Assembly (NCBI RefSeq): GCF_000003605.2
Contig: NW_003150757.1
Coordinates: forward strand, 526,277-552,015
DNA length: 25,739 bases
Direction: 5' to 3'
Source of the DNA: Saccoglossus kowalevskii
Lineage: Eukaryota > Hemichordata > Enteropneusta > Harrimaniidae
The translations under genes were made by a program, and so were the position numbers. Of the stretch, positions 10,681 through 22,500 are shown one piece after another. The notes under the pieces are model-generated. The model saw nothing but the letters and a program-made list of their open reading frames with translations. It ran no database searches and was not told the origin of the DNA. Within the stretch, counting starts at the first letter, position 1, and every line of letters begins with the position of its first letter.

Positions 10681-11581
10681 ATGGTCTATTATAAACCTCA
10701 CAGTTCTGAGTATAATCTTGTTAACATCAGAAGGCTGAACAAAAATCTACAAGTATCTGTAACAGAGAGGTTTATATAATGTAAACCCCATCTCCATATA
10801 ATAAATACTTCTACAAAATAGACTAGTTATTAGTGAAACAAAAGATTATCACATAACATACAAAAAAAAACAGTCAATGTATCAGTTTAATAATGAAAAA
10901 ATCGTATACAATTCAATCTGACAAAAATAACATACAAAGTATAAAGTGTTGTCAATTTGTGTGTAGAGTTTAGAACAGCCATCAATTCTAGATAATGGCC
11001 AATGTGGCAACCACAAACAAAGGAAGTGCAGGGGTAACATAAAACATAAACTGCAGAACTGAGAAAATATAGTAGTCAATACAAGGGTGTAAACGGTTTT
11101 ATATAAAACTTTTAAATTAATTTTTTGTTCTTTTCAAATTTTAAACATGATATTCATTATAAACTATTGATTTCAAGGAAAACAATTACAAAATGAAAAT
11201 AAAAGTGGTCAACAAGATACTTAAATTAGATTGGGCCCTCAGTTACAAGGATGTTTTCTGAAAAGAAAACCTGTCCTTCAAAGCAATGGGGGAATAAGCC
11301 GCCTACTACTTGTTGCCACCTATTTTACCCACAATGCATTAAACATTTTTGCATGATTATTACAAAATCACCACTAGCATTTTAAGTTAAAGTGTTGCTT
11401 AAATTGCAAGGATAACCTTGAAACACAGGAAAAAAAAATGATCATATATCATATTCAGTTCTATGGGAATTTGACAATCGCTTTTCTTATTTCTTAAAGA
11501 CTATCAACTCTACAAACACTATAAATCTATACACCATACACAAATGTGCAAAAAACACAAGAGTGCAATGCAAGAACTTGA

Positions 11582-11606
11582 GCCATGCCATGCCATGCCA
11601 TGCCAT
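11582..11606. repeat. (GCCAT)5 microsatellite
   Basis: Five perfect 5-bp units. Confidence 0.9.
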
Positions 11607-11629
11607 GCAATACTAAGCAAAAATGACCT

Positions 11630-11912
11630 TTGTAGTATTATGAGGTTATTACAAGGATACTGCCAAGTATGCACATAGACAGTACAGCAGAAGTATTTAA
11701 GTATTTAAGTATTTTAGTATTTTTTGGGGGGTCCAGTAAAAATTCGTGTTAGGGGCTTCCATCTGTTTTTATCATTAGAGAACGCTTGCGTGTGTAGTCG
11801 TTCCATATTTGGAATTGGCATTTCCTAATATGGTAGGATGCAAATACCCAGAGCAATACCGCAAAATTATGGCATGCTGCAACTTATAGCATTGGTGACA
11901 GATGTACAATAA
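11630..11912. mobile_element. Dispersed non-autonomous element, copy B (inverted)
   Basis: The reverse complement aligns over most of its length with 5806-6180: tacatctgtcacc, ataagttgcagcatgccata attttgcg, ttccaaatatggaa. About 80% identical by eye. Confidence 0.65.
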
Positions 11913-13193
11913 TAATGGTTATGATATACACACAAACAAATGTAGACAACTAAAAAATGTTCAAACAAAACATGCTGCTAGTATAGTTAATTCCACCTGG
12001 TAGCCGCAAAGTTTAAAGTGTAACAGCATCACTTGTGGTCAGCATATTGTAAATGCCACTACAAGGTGCGATTGATGACCTGTACCTAAGCAATCTGACA
12101 AAAACTAGGAATGGAAAAATGCACACACTGCTTCGTCCAATTGCTGTCAGTGAAAGAGTACATATGCAAACTGTTGTTATTACTAATATGTATATGAAAA
12201 CAACTGCAGCAATTTCCAATCTGCATATTACAGAAATTGTAGCCAATTATTAGTATATAGAGATAAAAGACCAAATGTGCAATCACCGAAACAAACAAAC
12301 GTTCAAAACAATGGTCAGTGAATGTGCCAGTTTGGCAGGTCACACCTCTGTTTGGAAGGGGGAGGGAGGATGCGTTTCCTCCCAAAATTATTTTTAAAAA
12401 AATAGAAAATATTTTTTTTTAGAATATCTTAAGACCAGAAACAATTTTTGTTACTATAAGCCTAAGATAGATCTACATGGATTAAAAAATATGACAAATC
12501 TAGTAATTTTATTTAGTGAAATAACACATGTATTAAAATAAATAGAAACAAATATGTGCATGAAAGAAGGATATTGTTTTGTATAGAGTATAAATTTATA
12601 ATGCATTCAACAGAACTTCATCAAAAAGAAACTTTTGAGAAAATAACTTTTTGCATTAAATCAGGTAAAATGCAAACAGTGGATCCATATTATGCAAAGA
12701 GGAAGGAGATCCTAGAGTGTTCAACGTCATCACAAACACGGAAAACTATTCTGACCAGCTTGGGTTTTCTCTTTTACACATTTAACATCTCACAGTATGA
12801 TTTCCCTACAAAGGTCATTTTTGTATTGTCTGTTAAGTAAATGGACTAAGCTCAGATATTAATGTCAGGAAAAGGCCGAAAAAAGGCCTAAAACTATCAA
12901 TATTGCATATTAGTTAACAGACTGTATAAATCTGCTTCATCAATTTTTGTTATGGAGTTTGGAATTTATGTATTAATGACATTCAACACCTTCTGAACTC
13001 TCTATCCAACAAATCATATTGGGAATATACTATACATAGTTAACAAGGTAAATTCTAAATAAATATATATACTTTTAAATTTTTTTTATACTTTATGGGC
13101 GTTGTATATTTCTGCAGACAAATAAAAAACGACGGGGTTGTGTATTGCAACCACAATTCTTGTTGGCGTTTTGTTAAATGCAAAAATCAATGC

Positions 13194-13199
13194 TTTATT
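13194..13199 (-). terminator. Candidate TBP poly(A) signal AATAAA
   Basis: AATAAA on the minus strand, about 240 nt after the TBP stop. This is the first canonical hexamer seen downstream. Confidence 0.5.
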
Positions 13200-13441
13200 T
13201 GGTGTATGTACAATGATTAGATCTTCTGATATTGCATCCATCATCGAAGGTATCACGACTGCCGATGCTAGTGCCATCCCACAATTTTACATAAGCCAAC
13301 CAATCCATTCTCTGGATTGATGTGCAGAGAATAGAATCTCCCAGGCAGAGAATAGAGCCATTATTATTTTTCAGTTTCACAAGCTTTTTCCAATTCTGTT
13401 GCATTTAGTTGCAATTTACATTTAATAAAAGCAAGTCTTTA

Positions 13442-13521
13442 CTATGACATTTTCTTAAAAGCTTTTAAGATTGGGTAGATATTTTCAAAAGCTTCATATA
13501 TCTCTTTCCTGACCTTCGCAC
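13442..13521 (-). CDS. TBP: TBP exon 7 (C-terminus and stop)
   Basis: It encodes [19 protein letters not shown] then KAFKKMS and a TAG stop, the usual basic end of TBP. The acceptor is catttctag. Confidence 0.97.
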
Positions 13522-16500
13522 CTAGAAATGAAAAAAAAAAACAGAAAATACAGTCACGCTAAGATACAAATTATGATATTAGAAAACATGTTTTTTTTTA
13601 CTAAAACACATGGAGAAGAAAATGTACAAGAGTATGTTGAAAGTGTTTTGAAGAACATAAATGACAGTTAGAATAAACTGATGTGCAAAATGTACATGTA
13701 TAACATTCTTTCTTGTCATTGACCCAATAGATCAGGGATGACATTGAAGTGATGTCAAGGGCATGTACAGACAGAACCCCACAATTTGAAGTTGTCAAAA
13801 AGTGTTATAGAAGAGTAGAAAATATAACAAATATAAAAATTGAGAAAAAAAAACGGGGTGTTGAAGGTATAAGTGTAAAGAATCACATCGGCATGACTGG
13901 TTTGTAATTCAAATAAAACAATATCTTACCTGTGAGGACGACTTTTCCAGATACAAAAATCAATAAAACTATTCTAGGCTTGACCATTCTGTATATAAGA
14001 CCTGGAAACAATTCTGGTTCATAACTGCGAATAAGAAGAAAAAGTAAATATGGATGACAATGAGTACAACTATTATCTTTATGTATAGAACAATATAAAG
14101 CGTACTGGAATATGGTAAATTATCTTAACAACGCCTGCTGAAAGCACCCATGGATCGCAGAGATGATGATGAGACATCAGCAGACATTGCGATAAACTCG
14201 TATATAAGCCATAACCAAATACTGTAAATGTTTAGAATATGCAACTGACAATTCTGTATTTTTATCACCAAATGTTTGAATTTACATCAAGTAATTTACA
14301 GTTAACACCAAAACTGACCAGGAAAACCACCACCTCCATATCGATAAAACATTTCAATATTTCTTGGCACATTGTCAGCGGTGTTTGTCATGACTTTTAC
14401 TTCAACTACTGAAACTTCCATTACCGATGTATTTGACAAGAGTGAAAATGATTGTGTCCAGATTGTGTTGGCATTGGAATGAAAATCTTTGCTGATTAAG
14501 TTCCTAAGAAAATTGCAATAGGAATACGAGTTTTCCCAATCAGTTTATTTCAGCACCCATCGTAAGTACGTTGATTTTTTTCTAGTTGTATGATAACTTT
14601 ATCAGGATATTATTTGATCATATGATGTATACCGTAACAGTAACGAGGATATCGTGAAATGAGAACACAGTATGCACAAAGCCGACAGTGATTTTATCAA
14701 TCAACTTGTATATTATACATCTTTTTCTCTGAAATGCTAACTGAAACATGTCTTGTGCTTTGCAAATGTTTTGCATTCATTGTTGAGATTACGTATCCAT
14801 CATAAGCTTATAGTGCATCTACTTCAGATGTAAACAAAGGCAATGTGATGTCAATAACCTGAAACGCATTCAATGTTGGTGATGTAGTTCACTAAAAGGT
14901 TAAGGAAAGAAGTTATGGAAGAATGCAGATACAGCTGTATACGGAATGGTAAATTCTATCGTTTTCAGTGAATAATAATCCAGATTATCTAACAGTAACA
15001 GTGAAATTACTTATTGTTCAACAGACGATTCAATGCAGCAAATTTCTTTTATTCCATTCTGATTTACACTTTCAATTGCGAATAATGGTACATAATTGTG
15101 TATAACAATTGATTAACTGTTTGACATACATTTTTCTAGTCAACATTTTGGTACAACATTTGCATGCATTTTATTAATACTTTCTTCAGGATTCAGGAAC
15201 AAACGAACAGGAATTTGGGGAAAAAATCTAGACATAACGAGTTTTGATATTCAAAGGGTTTATTTTATTGTACAATGTATGTCGATGCTCAAAGCTTATG
15301 CAATTCTGTTGTGTAGCAAAATATGCAATTCCCTTTCATTTTATTTATTCTGTTGTTTTTGATGTTTTTTCCTCATTATTTTGAAAAATAATCCTATGTA
15401 GCTATGTAACTTGGCCTGATATGGAGAGAGCTCAAATCCCCTTCCACCCACCAGAGATAAGCTACAATAATCCTTTGATGCAAAATGATGCAATCCTTAC
15501 CTCGAGAACTGTCCGTGTGTAAGAACTAAGCCTTCTAATCGTCTTACCTTGAAAACTGTCCGTGTGTAAGAACTAAGCCTTATAATCGTCTTACCTTGAG
15601 AATTGTCCGTGTGTAAGAACTAAGCCTTCTAATCGTCTTACCTTGAAAACTGTCCGTGTGTAAGAACTAAGCCTTCTAATCGTCTTACCTTGAGAACTGT
15701 CCGTGTGTAAGAACTAAGCCTTCTAATCGTCTTACCTTGAAAACTGTCTGTGTGTAAGAACTAAGCCTTCTAATCGTCTTACCTTGAAAACTGTCCGTGT
15801 GTAAGAACTAAGCCTTATAATCGTCTTACCTTGAGAATTGTCCGTGTTTAAGAACTAAGCCTTCTAATCGTCTTACCTTGAGAACTGTCCGTGTGTAAGA
15901 ACTAAGCCTTCTAATCGTCTTACCTTGAGAACTGTCCGTGTGTAAGAACTAAGCCTTCTAATCGTCTTACCTTGAGAACTGTCCGTGTGTAAGAACTAAG
16001 CTTTCTAATCGTCTTACCTTGAGAACTGTCCGTGTGTAAGAACTAAGCCTTCTAATCGTATAGGGAATTTGACATCACAACTTCCTACCATGTTCTGAAT
16101 TTTAAAATCTAAAAACTTGGCCTGAAAAATAGTAGAAAAAAATATACCAGGTAATGTCTGTGATAGAGCCAAAACAGACCGTACACATAAATGCTGCTGT
16201 GATCTCGTTTGAGAGTGAGAAAGCTTAGAAAATTGTTTTTGACCTCAAATAGTGTTCAATTCTCTCATGCCATCACATTCACCGTTACTATGGTTACATA
16301 GGTCAGGGAACAGTAGATGCGATGAAAGGAGGAGAATAGAACACTATTTAAACTTAAGATCAAGTATTCACCATTTTTGTTGAGATCGGTCATGTGATAG
16401 GAACCATAGCAACATTATATTTCACAAAGCACACTGGTGCCTAAATCACAAGTGCGAGACAGAAAGTAAAAGACTTAATCTTCAAAGCTGATAAAGTATT

Positions 16501-19500
16501 TTACATTTTGCCCAGGGTCCACGGTACCTTGTCATCCTATACCGTACCGGTAATCCCCGAGGTGTGGTTGACACAATGTATGACAGACATGATACAATCT
16601 AAAGCCAGTTTATTTTTATGTTTTTGTGTTAAATATAATTGACCAGTAATCCATTTTTAATCTGAGCTGGGAAAAAAATAACATGCATGAAGGTCCCATC
16701 AGGTTCAATGTAAATAACAATTTTGAATGAAATATGTCCATGACTGAGATCCGGTTTCAGAATGACAGTTATGCTTGATTTTGATAAATCGTAAGCACTA
16801 AAATGGCCACAAACTCATGCGTTTATGTATATCATAATGTGTTAAGCATCTGTATTGAAAGTTTGAATGTGATTGGTCACATTTTGTTAAATTTGTTAAA
16901 TCACAGGGCCACCAGTCAGGCATTTTGAATCCAAACTGGAAGACAAATGCTGTGTATCTATGACCCAATATGTTCAATGAACATCCAAAGTTTAAATGAA
17001 ATATGTCTGTGCATAACTGAGATCCGATTCCAGAACTGCCATCTTAAATAGGATCATGAAATAAATGAATGTGCATATATACGATATTATGTGTGATGTA
17101 TGTGTGAAGTTTGAATGTGATCAGTCAAACCTCGTCAGAGATATGGCCCTGGAATGGAATTTAAAAAACAAGCAGCCTATCGGCTGAGATAGCTCCGCTG
17201 TTAGCAATGCACATTTCAATTAAAGAACTGAAGACATCATTAGAAAATGAACAATATGTATAGTATCAAAGCAATCAGACTTACAGTTTTTAACAAGAAG
17301 TCGAAAATATCACTTTCTACCAAAAATAACAAAAATATTCACCAAAGTTAGAGAATTGAAGATATCATCACGAAATTAACAAATCTGAGAAAGGTCTACA
17401 TGTAGTATCTATATATGTAATATCAAAGCAATTGAAGTTTTGGTTTTTAACAAGAAGATGAAAATATCACTTTTTACCAAAAATTACAAAAATATTCACC
17501 AAAATTAGAGAATTGAAGATATTATTACAAAATGAACAAATCTGAGAGAGGTCCACATGTAGTACCTATATATGTAATATCAAAGCAATCGGACTTACAG
17601 TTTTTAACAAGAAGTCGAAAATATCACTTTTTACCAAAAATGACAAAAATATTCACCAAAATTAGAGAATTGAAGATATTATCACAAAATGAACAAATCT
17701 GAGAAAGGTCTACATGTAGTACCTATATATGTAATATCAAAGCAATTGAACTATTGGTTTTTAACAAGAAGTCGAAATATCACTTTTTACCAAAAATAAC
17801 AAAATATTCCCCAAAATTAGAGAATTGAAGATATCATCACAAAATGAACAAAACTGAGAAAGGTCTACATGTAGTATCTATATATGTAATATCAAAGCAA
17901 TTGAACTATTGGTTTTTAACAAGAAGTCGTAAATATTACTTTTTACCAAAAATTACAAAAATATTCACTAAAATTAGAGGATTGAAGATATTATCACAAA
18001 ATGAACAAATCTGAGAGAGGTCCACATGTAGTACCTATATATGTAATATCAAAGCAATTGCACTTGCGGTTTTTAACAAGAAGTCGAAAATATCACTTTT
18101 TACCAAAAATGACAAAAATATTCACCAAAATTAGAGAATTGAAGATATCAACATGAAATGAACAAACCTAAGAGAGGTCTACCCAAGGTACATATACACC
18201 AAGTATCAAAGCATTCAGGCTTGTAGTTTTCAAGAAGAAGTCGAAAAAGTAAAACATTGACACAGACGACGCCGGACAATCACTCATATGATAAGCTCTG
18301 CTCGACAAAGTCGACAGTGGAGCTAAAAAAATATGTGCATCAAACACCCATTATAACATTTCAAGTTTGAATGAAAAATGACCGCGCAAAATTGAGATCA
18401 AATTCTGGAATTGCAGGAATGCTCGATTTTGATATCTTAGCACTAAATGGCCGCCATGCTGCCATCTTGAAAAAAATCATGAAAACAAGCAGCCTATCGG
18501 CTAAGATAGCTCCGCTGTTAGCAATGCACATTTTAAATAAAGGACAGAAGATATTATTAGAAAATGAACAATATGTATAGTATCAAAATAATCATCAAAA
18601 TTAGATAATTGAAGATATCACCACGAAATTAACAAATCTGAAAGAGGTCCACATGTAGTACCTATATATGTAATATATTAAAAAGCAATTGGACTTGCGG
18701 TTTTCAACAAGTCAAAAATATCACTTTTTACCAAAAATTACAAAAATATTCACTCCACATGTAGTACCTATATATGTAATATCAAAGCAATCGGAATTGT
18801 GGTTTTTACCAAGAAGTCGAAAATACCACTTTTTACCAAAAATGACAAAAATATTCACCAAAATTAGAGAATTGAAGATATGATCATGAAATGAACAAAT
18901 CTGAGAGAGGTCCACATATAGTAACTATATATATATTATTAAAGCAATCAGACTTGTGGTTTTTACCAAGAAGTCAAAAATACCACTTTTTACCAAAAAT
19001 TACAAAAATATTCATCAAAATTAGAGAATTGAAGATATCATCTCGATATGAACAAATCTATGAGAGGTCCACATGTAGTAATTATATATGTAATATCAAA
19101 GCAATCAGACTTGTGGTTTTTACCAAGAAGTCGAAAATACCACTTTTTTTACCAAAAATATTCATCAAAATTAGAGAATTGAAGATATCATCTTGAAATG
19201 AACAAATCTATGAGAGGTTCACATGTAGTACCTATACATGTAATATCAAAGCAATCAGACTTGTGGTTTTTACCAAGAAGTCGAAAATACCACTTTTTAC
19301 CAAAAATGACAAAAATATTCACCAAAAATAGAGAATTTGAGATTTTGACATGAAATGAACAAATCAAAGAAAGAACCAACTTGTATATCAAATTTGAAAA
19401 CATTCTGACTTGCGGTTTCGAAGAAGAAGTTGAAATTGTAAAGGTGACGACGACGACGGACGATGGACAATCAGTAATATGAACAGCTCCGCTGTGTCGA

Positions 19501-22500
19501 CTTTGTGGAGCTAAAAAAATATGTGCATATGTATGATATTATGTTTGATGTATATGTGTGTATAGTTTAATAAATGTGATCAGTCAAACCATGTCAAAGA
19601 ATGGAATTTGGAAAACAAAATAGTTGTCAGTCAGACATTTTGAATCTGATCTGGAAAAAAAGTGATTTTTTTTCTCAAGGATCAATTATTATTACATTAT
19701 AAAAATTATAAAAGTAATAAAAATAAAGTAATGTAAACTAAAACTTATGTTACTTAATTATTAAAGGGCGATAGTCCTCGTGCAGTGCGTGTTCAAATTC
19801 CATGTAAATAAACAATATATTTTACACGCTTTGTATACATCGTTATGAGTCCAATATCGAACAGGACGCGGCATGACGGCCACAGCCCTTTAATAACTGA
19901 ACAACTTACTGGAAAACCTAATTTCTGAATGACTCGTGCATATTTCCTAGCTGCCAGTCTGGAAAAGTCCTCACTTTTAGCACCTGTACAGACCATTTTC
20001 CCAGAGCTAAAAATCAAGGCAGTTGTCCGAGGCTCTCGTATTCTCATGATTACAGCAGCAAATCTCTAAAGAGTGAATGAAAGGTAATATTGAAATAATG
20101 AGCAAATTGCAACGGTTACATTGTTGTGAATGATCGTACTACAACATTGGCAAATCTTTTCCATTTTGCGTTCATTAACATTAACATATTTAAATGACCT
20201 ATGGTAATTTGAACACATTGGCATCATCCATCCTTTTGATTGGTTAATTAGCGATTTGATCTATTAGGTCAACACAAGAAGAGAAAAAACATGGCGGATA
20301 TCGTATCGCATCGTGCGTTACATGCGATCAGAATTATTCACTTATGATGAAACTAAGTTGAATTCAACGAATTTATTTTTTGAACATTATTATAATCACT
20401 ACTGAGTAATAATCAACAACTGTGAACCGCAGCATGACCAGATTGCGCTACCGTTATCATTTGATACTAAGCAATGCAGTTGTGTTTGTTTTTATTTAAA
20501 ACTTCTTTTAGAATATAATTTGTTTTATTTGACAATCCGCGAAATTTAAACACTGCGAAGTGCTTGGACAATTCAAAACCGCAAAATTAAACACATGCAA
20601 AATTAAATGTTTCTACAGTATATTGCTGGAACTTTTTTATTACTTTTTGACCAAATTGATATAATTTCCCATTGGTTACATGTATTACTGGTAATCAACA
20701 TTTTGAAAAAATATTGCAAAGACTATACATGTTAACTTCAAGAAAATTTCAGCATTCAAAGCATTAAGATGTTAGAAAATGAACAAATCTGAAAGAGGTC
20801 TACATAAGGTACATACATGTATAGTATCAAAGCAGTCAGACTTGTTGTTTTCAACAAGAAGTCGAAAAAAATAACAAAAACATTCATCAAAATTAAAAAA
20901 TTAAAGATATCATGAAATGAACGAATCTGAGAGCAGTCTACCTAAGGTACCTACATGTATAACACCAAAGTAATCAGACTTGCTTTTAAGTCGAAAATAT
21001 CACTTTTTACCAAAAATATTCATCAAAATTGGAGAATTAAAGATATCATAATATACACCAAGTATCAAAGCAATAAGGTTTGTAGTTTTCAAGAAGAAGT
21101 TGAAAAAGTAAGAAGTTGACACAGACGCCAGCGGACAATCACTCATATGATAAGCTCCGTTCGACAACGTCGACAGCGGAGCTAATAATGATAACAATAT
21201 TTCATTTCTTTTCCCATCATAATGTAATCCCTGAATAGTATATTTAAATGAAAAAAAATATTATTAAAATGGCTTTCATAAATGTCAACTTGAAACAAGT
21301 CTAAAATGTAACTACTTCAATACCTTTGGGTTATACTCTGCATTTCTGGCATGTAACGCAATTTTCTTTAAATCAAGCTTACATCCAAGATTTACTGTAG
21401 ACACAATATTCCTGTAATAAAAAAAAAGCATTTATGGCTGAGTTTAAAATAAGTTTTTAGGAACACCTCAGGGATTATAATCACTTTGATAGCTTATTAA
21501 TCAAGATTAAATATATGCTTTATGTAGTAAATTAAACAGAATTGCACCAGTGACTATCGCAGATCAGACTGTGATAACCATTGGATGAGCACAGGTGTCA
21601 TGAATGGTTTCTAGTACTGAGATGTTCCGTTTTCCGTTATTGGGGAAGGGGGCTCAACAGACATATTCATTGAAATCAATCTAAGCACCTTTTAGATATA
21701 GCTGAATCAAATATTTTTAACCAAATAGCTATTATTAAAAAAAAAAACGTGATTGCAGTTTGCAAAACAGCAGTTTAACTAAAATAAATGAATCAACTCA
21801 CTGTAGTTGTGGTACAATTCCGGATCCATCACTAAGAGGCGTTGCTGGTGTCATAGGAGTCATTGGGAGAGCCGGTGTAGCTGGATACATACTAGATGCA
21901 CCGGGTAATGACTGCGTAACCGACATTTGACTACTATACGATGTACCAGGCTGTCCTGGCTGATGACTAACATAGTTTACAGGCTGTGGGGTTTGGCCAC
22001 TGTTGTAAGTTGTGACAGTCTGTTGTAATGACGGAGTATTGCTATATGATGTGCTTGGCTGTGATTGCTGATTGCTACTATACGATACTGGCTGAGCCTG
22101 CTGTTGTATATCAGTGGGAGGATTCTAAAAAGATAAAAAGAAAATTTAATTTTTGCATATCATCACACAAGATGATATATTTTGATTGGTACTGTTAATT
22201 ATTTTGTTTGATGCATATCAATTAATAATACGTGTCATAATGCAACAGCTACAGTATTTTGCAAGATATTTGTTCACACAAAAAGTTTCTTGCCAATAGC
22301 CGAACATCATCAAATTGTTCCATTAATTCAGTATCTCATGGTGTTATGAAGTCACCCAATCACATGCAGGAATCTTTGTTTACATGTAACGATCAACAAA
22401 TGCAATATATTACAAAATCAATATTAGGTGTAAAGCGTTTTCCATTACGTGCAAGATTAATCTCAGATGCACATATGACTGACTCTTGTATAGTTAATAG

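Larger units (their letters stand above)
10681..13193. other. Intergenic region downstream of TBP
   Basis: AT-rich. It holds a (GCCAT)5 repeat, an inverted copy of the dispersed element and low-complexity A/T runs. The scattered short ORFs look like chance. Confidence 0.6.

Noticed and set aside
10243-10779. Overlapping ORFs on both strands in the CpG-rich patch
   Set aside because: Open frames are expected by chance in less AT-rich DNA; none has recognisable motifs.
15496-16059. Regular short repeats resembling a CRISPR array
   Set aside because: Units are contiguous with no spacers, the setting is an animal intron, and the unit is explained by the TBP exon-intron junction.
16013-16059. 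Reading the array as extra TBP coding repeats
   Set aside because: The in-frame TAA at the first junction and the 47-nt period prevent translation through successive copies.
18689-19403. Repeated ORFs of 60-100 codons with [11 protein letters not shown] motifs
   Set aside because: Read-through of the 155-bp tandem units on both strands; no independent protein signal.
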